From positions 1 to 64,000 of the forward strand of contig JAJXUO010000005.1 of the NCBI GenBank assembly GCA_021782815.1: a DNA stretch of 64,000 nt, given 5' to 3'. The notes beneath the pieces were generated by a model, which searched no databases, was not told the DNA's origin, and worked only from the letters and a program-made list of their open reading frames with translations. Both the position numbers and the translations under genes were made by a program. The stretch comes from Pseudomonadota bacterium. Lineage in GTDB: Bacteria; Pseudomonadota; Alphaproteobacteria; Rhodospirillales; Magnetospirillaceae. Within the stretch, counting starts at the first letter, position 1; each line of letters opens with the position of its first letter. Below, one piece after another: positions 47,615-56,438 of this stretch.

Positions 47615-48435
47615 AGCTCCCGCCTCCGGAACACGAACAGCGCGATGGCCAGCGGCACGGCGCACCAGCCGCCCAGCAAGGCCAGCAGCAGCCAGGGAGA
47701 GAAGCGCAGGCTCTCCGACAGGCCGGCCATGCCGGAAAAGACCCGGATATTTTCCATACCGGTCAGATTGACCAGGCGGTAAAGATCCGCCGGATTGCAG
47801 ATCAGAAGCCAGCGGAACAACGCCGGATCCAATCCGCTTTTCAGCCAGACCAGCAGCCCCAGCACAGCCACATCGAACACCACCACGAACAGCAGCCACA
47901 CCGCCACCGCCAGACCGGCGGCGCTGGCGCGCTCCCGCACCAGCAGACTGATCAGGGTGGCCAGACAGATGAAGGCCGCCCCCAGCATCACGGTGGACAC
48001 CAGCAGCAGCGCCAGCGCGGCCCAGCCCTGCGGGTCGCGGCCCTGGCCCAGCCCCACGGCCAGCCCGGCCCCGCCATAACCGATCAGGGTGGCCAGCGCC
48101 AGAATGGTGCAATGTCCCAAAACCTTGCCCAGCAGGATCTCTCCGCGCCTCACCGGATAGGTCAGCAGCAGCAGCAAGGTTCCGTGTTCGACCTCGCCGA
48201 CGATGGAATCGTAGGACAGCAGCAGGGCGATCAGCGGAATCAGGAAAATCGACAGGCTGGCCAGACTGACCACCGTGACCGCCAGCGGCTTCACGCCCAG
48301 AACGCCGGTGGGAGCCGTTCCCAGCATGGCCAGAGCAAAGGCCAGGACGGCCAACAGCAGCGTGGTGCCGACGATCCAGCGGTTGCGCAAGCCGTCGCGC
48401 ACCTCCTTGCCGGCGATGATGAGAATAGCGTTCAT
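47611..48435 (-). CDS. nosY: ABC transporter permease NosY
   Basis: 274 residues, six hydrophobic segments. Family features: IIAGKEVRDGLRNRWIVGTT and DSIVGEVEHGTLLLLLTYPVRRGEILLGK. Works with the NosF ATPase and NosD to mature the CuZ centre. Start overlaps the nosF stop by 4 nt. Confidence 0.94.
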   Translation of the reverse strand: MNAILIIAGKEVRDGLRNRWIVGTTLLLAVLAFALAMLGTAPTGVLGVKPLAVTVVSLASLSIFLIPLIALLLSYDSIVGEVEHGTLLLLLTYPVRRGEILLGKVLGHCTILALATLIGYGGAGLAVGLGQGRDPQGWAALALLLVSTVMLGAAFICLATLISLLVRERASAAGLAVAVWLLFVVVFDVAVLGLLVWLKSGLDPALFRWLLICNPADLYRLVNLTGMENIRVFSGMAGLSESLRFSPWLLLALLGGWCAVPLAIALFVFRRREL

Positions 48436-49340
48436 TCCGGATCGTCTCCTTGTCCGTAATGAAGATAGACATCGTCCAGGCCGGGCAGTCGCATCTCGAC
48501 ATCCTCGACCAGAGCGCCCAAAGCGGCGACATGCCGCAGAACGGCCATTTTGTCCTGTTGGGAACACGTCAGCTCCACCGTCCGCCCGTCCACCGCGCTC
48601 ACCGGAAATCCGTTCAAATGGGGGGCCAGACTGGCCGGACCGCCGGGGGCGGCGAGCCGGATGCGGATCGGCATGCCGGCGTTACCACACAACGCGGGCA
48701 GCGTCCCCCAGGCCGCCAGGCGCCCGCGCCGCATGATGGCCACCAACTCGGTACGGGCGTCGAGTTCGGTCAGAATATGCGACGACAGCACCACCGTGGC
48801 GCCATTGCGCGTCAGTTCGCCCAGAATGGCGAAAACCTCCCGCCGCAGCACCGGATCAAGGCCGGTGGTGGGTTCATCCAACAGCAGGATGCGCGGCTTT
48901 CCCAGCAGGGCCTGGGCCAACCCCAGCCGCTGACGCATGCCTTTGGAGTAGGTCTTGACCCGCCGCCCGGCGGCGAAGGACAGACCGACCCGCTCCAGCA
49001 GATCGTCGCACACGGCGGGCCGCTCGCCTTTCAGACGGGCGAAGTAACGAAGCGTGTCCCGTCCGTTCAGTTCGTCATGGAAGGCCACGTTCTCGGGCAG
49101 AAAACCCAATTGCCGGCGAAAGGCCAGAGCGGCGGCGGACGGCATCTGCCCCAACACCCGCACCGATCCGCTGGTGGGATGGATCAGCCCCAGCATCAGT
49201 TTCATCAGCGTGGTCTTGCCGGCGCCGTTATGGCCCAGAAGGGCCAGCAGCGTACCTTGCGGCAGGCTGAAGGAAACATCGGCCAGGGCCGTTTGCTCGT
49301 GGTACCGTTTGCCGAGCGCCTCGGCGACAATGGCGTTCAT
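48432..49340 (-). CDS. nosF: ABC transporter ATP-binding protein NosF
   Basis: 302 residues. Walker A GHNGAGKTT, signature-like YSKGMRQRLGLAQALL, Walker B LLLDEPTTGLDP and the switch His in LSSHIL. The ATPase partner of NosY in maturation of nitrous oxide reductase. Start overlaps the nosD stop by 4 nt. Confidence 0.95.
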   Translation of the reverse strand: MNAIVAEALGKRYHEQTALADVSFSLPQGTLLALLGHNGAGKTTLMKLMLGLIHPTSGSVRVLGQMPSAAALAFRRQLGFLPENVAFHDELNGRDTLRYFARLKGERPAVCDDLLERVGLSFAAGRRVKTYSKGMRQRLGLAQALLGKPRILLLDEPTTGLDPVLRREVFAILGELTRNGATVVLSSHILTELDARTELVAIMRRGRLAAWGTLPALCGNAGMPIRIRLAAPGGPASLAPHLNGFPVSAVDGRTVELTCSQQDKMAVLRHVAALGALVEDVEMRLPGLDDVYLHYGQGDDPE

Positions 49341-50635
49341 GAACCGGCCTCGTTCAGGGTGGGAAGATCCGGCGGCAAAGCGGGCGGCGCCATCAACGGA
49401 TGGCTGTCGATCACGCCGCCGGGCATCAGGGCGGGAAACTGGCTTTGGGCGAAGCGCAAGGCTTCCATCACCGGGCTGTCCATCAGTAGCCTGGCCAGGG
49501 GCGTGCGCCACAGCACGCGGTCCATCACACTGTTGGGACGATAGGCGGTGGCGGCCACGCCGTCGCCCTTCAGATCGAAGGCGGTATTGTCGCTCCAGTA
49601 ATTGCCGCGCCCGTTCTTCGACCATTCGTCATAGGCCGTGCCGGTGTACTTCACCTGAGTCCGGTTATTGACGAAAGCGTTGCCGTAGACTTCGTTATCC
49701 AGGGAACTGCCGCTGAAATGCAGTCCCAAGGGACAATCCTCGATGCGGTTGCCGCGGATCACGTTCTTGGCCGCCGTATAGACGAACAGGCCGATTTCGT
49801 GCGCGCCGCGCAGCCAGTTTCCGGCCACCACCGAATGATTGGTGCTATGCAACATCAACCCGTAGCGCACGTCGTCGACCGACAGATTGCGTTCGACGTC
49901 GATCCCGTTGGAATACATCAGGGCGAACCCCAGCCGGTTATGGGCCGACAGGTTGCCCAGAATGCGGGTCTGGTTGGTGTACATGTAGTGAATGGCGAAG
50001 CGCACCCCCTGGATGCGGTTCCCTCCGATCAGCAGATGATCGCTGACTTCGGAAAAAATACCGTCCCGCCCGCCGTGGATGTGATTTCCGACAACCGCGC
50101 CGCCATGCACGCCAGTCAGAAAAACACCGTCTCCCAGGTCGGCTTCATAGGCGTCGCTCCGGTTGTCGATGCGATTTCCCTCGATCCGCACCCGTTGGGC
50201 ATGGCGCAAGGCGACGCCGAACAGATTACCGTCCAGCCAGTTGTTCTGGGCGGTGAAGCGGTCCACGCCCTCGGCCACATAGATGGCGGCATCGAAATCC
50301 CTCGTCCGACGTCCCGATCCGCGGATCGTCAGGCCGCGCACCGTCACGCCCGATGCCGTGACCTTGATGACGCTGCCTTGTCCCGATCCGCTCACCACCG
50401 CGCCGGGCCGCCCCTCCAGAATAATGGAGCGGTCCAGAACCACCGGCCCCCGGTGGTTGCCGGGCAACAGAATCAGCCTGTCGCCCGGCGCCGCCCGCGC
50501 CACGGCCGGGGCCAGCGGCCCGGCCGCCACGGAGATATCCGCCGCGCGCGCCCCGAAGGCGAACGTGGTCAGACACAGGGCCATAGCGGCCAGCATCCAA
50601 CCACCTTTCCTCCATGGGCGCGGCGCGGCGGCCAT
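49337..50635 (-). CDS. nosD: Periplasmic copper-site maturation protein NosD
   Basis: 432 residues from MAAAPRPWRKG. Signal peptide (cleavage near ARAAD) followed by a right-handed beta-helix of CASH-type repeats (GVTVRGLTIRGSG, IRGNRIEDCPLGLHFSGSS). It acts with NosFY in CuZ assembly. The start is 1 nt beyond the nosZ stop. Confidence 0.94.
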   Translation of the reverse strand: MAAAPRPWRKGGWMLAAMALCLTTFAFGARAADISVAAGPLAPAVARAAPGDRLILLPGNHRGPVVLDRSIILEGRPGAVVSGSGQGSVIKVTASGVTVRGLTIRGSGRRTRDFDAAIYVAEGVDRFTAQNNWLDGNLFGVALRHAQRVRIEGNRIDNRSDAYEADLGDGVFLTGVHGGAVVGNHIHGGRDGIFSEVSDHLLIGGNRIQGVRFAIHYMYTNQTRILGNLSAHNRLGFALMYSNGIDVERNLSVDDVRYGLMLHSTNHSVVAGNWLRGAHEIGLFVYTAAKNVIRGNRIEDCPLGLHFSGSSLDNEVYGNAFVNNRTQVKYTGTAYDEWSKNGRGNYWSDNTAFDLKGDGVAATAYRPNSVMDRVLWRTPLARLLMDSPVMEALRFAQSQFPALMPGGVIDSHPLMAPPALPPDLPTLNEAGS

Positions 50636-50636
50636 A

Positions 50637-52553
50637 TCAGGCCTCCACCAGCATGCGGCCCTGCATTTCCATATGCAGCGCATGGCAGAACTGGTGGCAG
50701 TAGTAGTAATAGACGCCGACCCGGTCGGCGGTAAAGGTGACCGACGCCGTTGCCTGGGGGGAAATTTCCATGGACAGGCCGTATCCGGTCATATTGAAGC
50801 CGTGCGTCAGATTGACCACGTCGTCAATGTTGGTCACCACCACCGTGACCTCATCGCCCTTTTTGACCTTGAAGCTGCTCAAACCGAACTTGGGGGCGAC
50901 ACTGGTCATATAGACCCGCACCTTGCGGCCATCGCGGATCACCTTGCTGTCATTCAAAAGATCGACCTTGTCCTTGGCCGCCATGGCGACGGCGTCGGCA
51001 AACATCGGATCGTCACGTTTATAGATCTCGATCGGATTGATCAGGGTGCGCCGTACCAGGGTGGCGTCATGCGGCTCCTGGAAGGCGGAATCGTCCTTCA
51101 CAAGCACCATTTCGTCACCGGAGATATCGATGAGCTGATCGTTGTTGGGCTTCATCGGCCCCACATTCAGGAAACGATCCTTTGAGAATTTATTCAATGA
51201 AACCAGCCATTTGCCATCGGCCTCATGGGTTTCGGCCATGGTGGCGTTGTTATGGCCGGGCTGGTATTGCACATCGAGTTTCTGGCGGATCGGCTTGACC
51301 GTCTTGTCGCCCTTATACGCCTTGATGGCGTCGTCGATGTTCCATTTGACGATCTGGCTGTCCAGGAACAGCGTGGTATAGGCATTGCCGCGACCGTCGA
51401 AGGTGGTGTGCAATGGCCCCAACCCCACTTCCAGCTGGCCGACGATGGCGTCCTCCTCCTTGATCTTGCCGGCGAACAGATCATCGAGCTTGGCCCACTC
51501 AATGATGGTGACGGTGGGCGACAGCTTGCCGTTGGCGACAAAATATTTGCCGTCGGGCGTGGCGTTGCAGCCGTGCGGGCTGGTCGGCACCGGAATATAG
51601 CGGGTGAAGTTGGATCGGGCCGCCTTGCGGCCGTCCAACACCGGCACACCACTCATCATCGTGGCCTCGCCCTGCTGCACCGCCGCCTCGATGGCTTTCA
51701 GGTTGAACACCACCGCCCAGTCGCGTTCCTTGTTGGTCATCTGCTCCAGGGTGACGCCCTCGGGCGAGTTGTAGCAGGTGGCGGCGGAATATTTGCCCGC
51801 GTAATCGGCGTCGGTGTTGTCCAGGTTGCCATCCACCAGCACCTGCCAGGCCACCTTCATGGTTTCGCCGTCGAGCGCCGTGTAGACGCACTTATATTTG
51901 TGGTAATCGTCCAGAATCTTGCCGTCGTTGGGAATCGGCGTGCGGAATTCGCTGTTGCAGAACACATAACCGGTCTTGGGATAGCGCTGCAGACGCAGAC
52001 CATGCACCCCCAGGGCGTGAGGGATCTGGGTGATCTTGTCGACGCGCATGATATCCAGACGCACACGGGCAACCCGCGCGTTGGTCTTGTCGTTGACATA
52101 AAGATAGCGGCCGTCATAGGTGCCGTTGGTGTAAGACGGGCGGGCGTGATGGGTATCGCCGTTCTCGAAGGTGAGCATGCCCTGCTTCTTCAGGAACGCC
52201 TTCGACTCGGGCAACAGGCCTTCCGTCAGAATCTTGAGGCTCTCGTTGGTGCGCCCCCACCCGGTGGCGCCGCAGCGGTTGAAGACGGGAATGCGCGTCA
52301 GTTCGCGCATGGAGGGAATGCCCAGCACGCGCAGTTCTCCGGTCTGCCCCCCCGACCAGAACCCGTAATATTCATCCAACTGCCCCGGCTGCACTTCGTA
52401 GGCCTGCTTGCTTTCCGACGCGCTTGCCGAACCGCCGACCACCGAGGCGATTCCCCCGCCTGCGGCGGCCATCCCCGCCAGCGCCGCCAGTTTGGCGGTG
52501 GAGCCGAACAGATCGCGGCGGCTGATACCGCCGTCATCAGTTTTTGAAGACAT
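50637..52553 (-). CDS. nosZ: Nitrous oxide reductase NosZ, clade I
   Basis: Terminal enzyme of denitrification, N2O to N2, periplasmic. 638 residues from MSSKTDDGG, with a twin-arginine signal (SRRDLFGSTAKLAALAG). The beta-propeller supplies the CuZ histidines (for example DTHHARPSYTNG, TSPHGCNATPDG, PLHTTFDGRG and EPHDATLV). The C-terminal cupredoxin has the complete CuA site C619-x3-C623-x3-H627-x2-M630. The Tat-type signal and gene order mark clade I. Confidence 0.98.
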   Translation of the reverse strand: MSSKTDDGGISRRDLFGSTAKLAALAGMAAAGGGIASVVGGSASASESKQAYEVQPGQLDEYYGFWSGGQTGELRVLGIPSMRELTRIPVFNRCGATGWGRTNESLKILTEGLLPESKAFLKKQGMLTFENGDTHHARPSYTNGTYDGRYLYVNDKTNARVARVRLDIMRVDKITQIPHALGVHGLRLQRYPKTGYVFCNSEFRTPIPNDGKILDDYHKYKCVYTALDGETMKVAWQVLVDGNLDNTDADYAGKYSAATCYNSPEGVTLEQMTNKERDWAVVFNLKAIEAAVQQGEATMMSGVPVLDGRKAARSNFTRYIPVPTSPHGCNATPDGKYFVANGKLSPTVTIIEWAKLDDLFAGKIKEEDAIVGQLEVGLGPLHTTFDGRGNAYTTLFLDSQIVKWNIDDAIKAYKGDKTVKPIRQKLDVQYQPGHNNATMAETHEADGKWLVSLNKFSKDRFLNVGPMKPNNDQLIDISGDEMVLVKDDSAFQEPHDATLVRRTLINPIEIYKRDDPMFADAVAMAAKDKVDLLNDSKVIRDGRKVRVYMTSVAPKFGLSSFKVKKGDEVTVVVTNIDDVVNLTHGFNMTGYGLSMEISPQATASVTFTADRVGVYYYYCHQFCHALHMEMQGRMLVEA

Positions 52554-52603
52554 AGAACCCTCCTGTTGCGAATAAAAACACGTCCCCCCGGCAAAACCGC
52601 GGA

Positions 52604-54799
52604 TCAACCGGCCGTGGGTGGAGTGGCGGATGAAGCGGCTTCCGGAGCGCTGGCGGACCGCGCGGCGGTCTTGGCTCTGGCTTGCCGTTTCATCAACAGA
52701 GGCGTGCACATGTCATGATCGTGGTAGACCACCTGACAGTGCATGCAATAGAGACACTCATTGGGATTGATCTGGCCGTTGGGATGAATGGATTGCACCA
52801 TGCAGTCCCGGGCGCATTTGGTGCATTCGAAGCCGCACTGCTTGCGCCGCTTCAGCCATTCGAACAGACGGCCACGGCCGGGAATGGCCAGCGCCGCCCC
52901 CAGCGGACAGATGTAGCGGCAATAGGCCCGCTCCACGAACAGGCCCGCCCCCAGGGCGATCACCGCCCACAGCACGAATTGCCATTCCCGCAGGAAATGC
53001 AGGAGCAACACGGTCTTGAAAGGCTCGATCTCGGCAAGGCGCTCGGCTGTCGCCACCGAATTCAGCGACACCCCGAACAAAGCCAAAAACACGATATATT
53101 TGAAGGCCCACAACCGTTCATGCCAGGCGAAGGGCAGCGTGATCTGACGCAAACCCACCCGTTTGGCGATGGCCGACAGAATTTCCTGAATAGCCCCGAA
53201 CGGGCACAGCCAACCGCAATAGGCCCCGCGCCCCCAGAACAGCAACGATACGGCGGTGGCGCACCACAGAATGAAAATCAGCGGCTCCAGCAGGAAGAAA
53301 TCCCACGAGAAATGGGTCATCAGGGCATTGGCGAACGTAAAGATGTTCACCACTGACAACTGCCCCCTGGCATAGCCACCGATCCAGACGGCGGTGAACA
53401 GCAGGTAGCCCATGCGCAAACGCTTGAACATCACCGGCCGCTTCACCAGCCAATCCTGGAAAAAGAAAATCAGGGTCAGGATCGTCAACGCGGTCAGCAG
53501 GATGGCGATGTCCACCATGCGCCGGCTCCAGATGCCTTTCCACACCAGGGGGCGGCCGGAGGTTTCGGCGTCGATCGGGCCGGCCTCGGGCGCGGAGGCC
53601 GCGCGAGCCGCCTCGGTATGGACCATGGCGGGCGGCAGGCGGTAGTCCAGAGAAAAGCTGGTGAAGGCCTTTTCCCGCGCCCCCAGGGCCCGCTGCACCA
53701 GAAGGTCCAGCCGCCACGGTTTGGCCGGGTTGAAATCGACGCCTTTCGGCACTTTGAACAGGCCGATTTCGGCAAAATCCGGCGCGCCTCCCGCCAGACT
53801 GCCCAGGCGGCGGTACAGTTTGTCGGTAAACCGCAGGCTGACGCCATCCTGAATGAGCTGGATGCGGTCGAAAATTCCGCCGCGCACATAGCCCGACCCC
53901 CGGAAGGAATAGGCGCCGTTGGCGGCGATCAGAACCGCCTGCTGTCCCGGCTCCAACCACCGGGTCATGGCCTTGTAAACGTCCTCGCCCAACAGATTGC
54001 GGCCAATGACGGGCGGCGTCACCAGGGTGACGTAAAGGTCGATGAAGGTGCTCTCCGGAGCCACCGGGGCGGCGTAAAGATCGGGACCGGTGACGCCGTT
54101 CTTGCGAAAGGCGTCATCGACCTGAGCCTCCGTCAGCGACAGGCGGCGAACGGAGCCGTCGCCCAGCAGGGTCTGCCAATCCTTGGCGACGAACGGCACC
54201 TCCGCCAGACTGACCTTGCCTCCGGCGGCGGCGGCGGCGGAAAATCCGGCCACGCCACGGGTCCGGGCCACCTGCAGGGCGGTGCGCAATAAGCCATCAT
54301 CCACCACGATGGCGGTGACGGTGGCGCCGCTGATGACGTCGACCACCGGCCGCTTGGCCCCTTGCGCGGTCATCTCCAGAACGCTTTTGCCAACATAGCC
54401 CGACACGAAGTCGAACAATTTCTGGACGGGAATGCCCACCAGCAGAATCGGCTCGTGATGTTCCATCACCTTGGCGCCAACGATGACACCCTTGATGTTC
54501 ATTCCCACCAGAACTTTGATCGGCTTGCCGGAATAGCCCGTATCGCTGGTTTCAAAGACATACCCGGCCAGAGCGGTGCCGTGATAGGCGGCGCGGGCAG
54601 CCGGTTTGCCTTCGACGGGGCCGAAGTGATCGGCGCCGGGGAACACCTCGGCGGGCTGCACATCGACTTTGTAGGCGCTGAACTGCGCCGCCGCCGCCGG
54701 AGACACATCCGCCAGCATGCCCATCAGCACGAAAAAGACCGTGAGAAGAACCGGATACATCAGTTTTTGCGGCAGGGAACGGCAAATGCGGGATGTCAT
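52604..54799 (-). CDS. nosR: Membrane flavo-iron-sulfur protein NosR
   Basis: Supplies electrons to and regulates nitrous oxide reduction. 731 residues from ATG 54799 (GGAGG upstream): signal/membrane segment, periplasmic FMN-binding domain with SGATVTA, about five membrane helices, two CxxxCP motifs (CGWLCP and CRYICP), and a C-terminal ferredoxin-like part (FECTKCARDC and CLYCMHC). Starts the nosRZDFYL run, with an Fnr-type box upstream. Confidence 0.97.
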   Translation of the reverse strand: MTSRICRSLPQKLMYPVLLTVFFVLMGMLADVSPAAAAQFSAYKVDVQPAEVFPGADHFGPVEGKPAARAAYHGTALAGYVFETSDTGYSGKPIKVLVGMNIKGVIVGAKVMEHHEPILLVGIPVQKLFDFVSGYVGKSVLEMTAQGAKRPVVDVISGATVTAIVVDDGLLRTALQVARTRGVAGFSAAAAAGGKVSLAEVPFVAKDWQTLLGDGSVRRLSLTEAQVDDAFRKNGVTGPDLYAAPVAPESTFIDLYVTLVTPPVIGRNLLGEDVYKAMTRWLEPGQQAVLIAANGAYSFRGSGYVRGGIFDRIQLIQDGVSLRFTDKLYRRLGSLAGGAPDFAEIGLFKVPKGVDFNPAKPWRLDLLVQRALGAREKAFTSFSLDYRLPPAMVHTEAARAASAPEAGPIDAETSGRPLVWKGIWSRRMVDIAILLTALTILTLIFFFQDWLVKRPVMFKRLRMGYLLFTAVWIGGYARGQLSVVNIFTFANALMTHFSWDFFLLEPLIFILWCATAVSLLFWGRGAYCGWLCPFGAIQEILSAIAKRVGLRQITLPFAWHERLWAFKYIVFLALFGVSLNSVATAERLAEIEPFKTVLLLHFLREWQFVLWAVIALGAGLFVERAYCRYICPLGAALAIPGRGRLFEWLKRRKQCGFECTKCARDCMVQSIHPNGQINPNECLYCMHCQVVYHDHDMCTPLLMKRQARAKTAARSASAPEAASSATPPTAG

Positions 54800-54882
54800 C
54801 AAAAACCTCCGGGAACCGGACGCCGGTCCAGAACGGTTGGGGTGTCGTTTTGATGACCCTATTGGTTTGATGGAAACGAACA

Positions 54883-54896
54883 TTGACGATTGTCAA
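54883..54896. promoter_or_regulatory. Fnr/Dnr-type box upstream of nosR
   Basis: TTGACGATTGTCAA, a perfect TTGAC-N4-GTCAA palindrome, 84 bp from the nosR ATG. A regulator of the Crp/Fnr family (Fnr, Dnr or Nnr) would bind here under oxygen limitation and/or NO. Confidence 0.85.
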
Positions 54897-54995
54897 TTAT
54901 TGATCAGCGTTTTGCGCCGGGATCGCATCACGGTCCCATCCCGTCGGCGCAAAATCTCCGCAGAAATGGCGCGCCGGCCACTCATCTGAAACGCG

Positions 54996-55033
54996 AAAAG
55001 GCGGGAAACCGAAAAATCCGGTTTCCCGCCTTT
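54996..55033. terminator. Strong bidirectional terminator between nosX and nosR
   Basis: Perfect 15-bp stem AAAGGCGGGAAACCG / CGGTTTCCCGCCTTT with a 7-nt loop, flanked by A and T runs. It follows the nosX stop by about 58 nt, so nosX and nosRZDFYL are separate transcription units. Confidence 0.85.
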
Positions 55034-55090
55034 GAAAATGATTCCGCCTCCCCTCGCGTGTCCGGTCGGGCCGCGCCGATGCCGGTGGTT

Positions 55091-56092
55091 CTACGCCTCC
55101 AGTTCGGTGATGACGTTGCCGTCGTCGACGAAATAGGCGGTGCCCCCGCCGACGGCCCGCATCACGGCGGCCGCCTGATCACGCGGCACCACCGACAAGG
55201 CGGTGGACAAGGCATCGGCCGCCAGACCGGTCCGCGTCACCACCGTGACCTGGGCGGCGTAATGCGCCGAGCGGCCGGTTGAGGGAATGAACAGATGGTT
55301 AAAGCGTCCGGCCGGATCGAAGACCGTGCCATAGCCGCCGGAACTTCCCACCGCTTTGTCCACCAGCGCGATGTCCTTCAGCGACTGATCGGGAGCGCGA
55401 GGATTGGCCAGACCGACCCGCCAGGGCCGGCCATCGGCGTGCGGCCCCAGGGCGACGGCTTTGTCCAGCTGGACCAGAACGTTGCGCATCCCGCGCGCGC
55501 GCAGTAAGGCCGCCACCTTATCGGTAGCGTACCCGCGCGCGATGCCGTCCAGGGTGATTCTCATGCCCGGCGGCATCTCGATCCGATCGGTATCGAAGCG
55601 CACCTTGCGGTAGTCGATGGTGCGGATGGCGGCGGCAATGGCGGCATCGGACGGACCGTTGGGATCGGCGCCCGCCCGTGCGAAATGTCCGGCATAAAGA
55701 TCCCACAGAGGTTGAACCGTGACGTCGAAGGCGCCATTGCTGGCCACACTGTAACGTTGCGCCTCGGCCAGCACCTGAACCAGGTCGAGTGGCGGCAGAT
55801 CGAGCCGCCCTGCGGCGTTCAGCCGGCACAGGGCCGAGCCCGGCCGATACAGGCTCAAAACGGCTTCCAGACGCTGAATTTCACCAACGCAATCGGCCAG
55901 CAGGGCTTTCGCCTCCGCCTCATCGGAATGATAGAGCGAAATACTGGAACGCGCCCCCAGGGCGAACCCCTGCCACTGATACAATCTGGTCTCGGACGCC
56001 ACGGCAGGACGGCTCGCAAACGGTATCAAAGGCAGGCCGGCAACGGACGCCAAAATAGCGACCGCCCGGCGGCGGCTGACGTTTCCGGACAT
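55091..56092 (-). CDS. nosX: FAD:protein FMN transferase NosX (ApbE family)
   Basis: Flavinylates NosR (FMN to Thr) in the periplasm. 333 residues from MSGNVSRRRAVA, a twin-arginine signal; the ATG 13 codons upstream is possible but unsupported. ApbE motifs: TLDGIARGYATDKVA and VGSSGGYG, plus the C-terminal ALSVVPRDQAAAVM region. Own Fnr-type box 66 bp before the start; terminator behind it. Confidence 0.9.
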   Translation of the reverse strand: MSGNVSRRRAVAILASVAGLPLIPFASRPAVASETRLYQWQGFALGARSSISLYHSDEAEAKALLADCVGEIQRLEAVLSLYRPGSALCRLNAAGRLDLPPLDLVQVLAEAQRYSVASNGAFDVTVQPLWDLYAGHFARAGADPNGPSDAAIAAAIRTIDYRKVRFDTDRIEMPPGMRITLDGIARGYATDKVAALLRARGMRNVLVQLDKAVALGPHADGRPWRVGLANPRAPDQSLKDIALVDKAVGSSGGYGTVFDPAGRFNHLFIPSTGRSAHYAAQVTVVTRTGLAADALSTALSVVPRDQAAAVMRAVGGGTAYFVDDGNVITELEA

Positions 56093-56157
56093 CGCGATAT
56101 TTCTCCTGCGGCTGCATTTTCCAACCATCACTAAAGCATGCGGACCGAGCCACGAAA

Positions 56158-56171
56158 TTGACGCCCGTCAA
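56158..56171. promoter_or_regulatory. Fnr/Dnr-type box upstream of nosX
   Basis: TTGACGCCCGTCAA, a perfect TTGAC-N4-GTCAA match. At the expected class II distance on the minus strand lies TTTAGT as a possible -10. Confidence 0.8.
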
Positions 56172-56278
56172 TAATGCGGGGCAAAGATGAGCTCTGGTTC
56201 AAGGCGGCACACCTGAAAAATGATCCCCGCCGCGTCCGCATCCCATGCGAAAAGGGGTCCGGTTTTTGACAAATCGGC

Positions 56279-56292
56279 TTGATCAACGTCAA
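56279..56292. promoter_or_regulatory. Fnr-type box upstream of the porin gene
   Basis: TTGATCAACGTCAA (TTGAT-N4-GTCAA). Downstream at 56311-56319 is TATTAATGT, a suitable -10 for a box centred near -41. It points to the porin on the plus strand. Confidence 0.7.
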
Positions 56293-56438
56293 AGACGCTC
56301 CTCCCCCCTCTATTAATGTCTCCCTAGAAATAAGAGGGAAATATGCCTCCTTGTTATTTCGCAAAGACTTCGGGCCCGGCGTCTGCCGGGCGGGGACCGC
56401 GCCGGCACAGTGGGATCCGGCGCCAGGAGGATTGAAGC

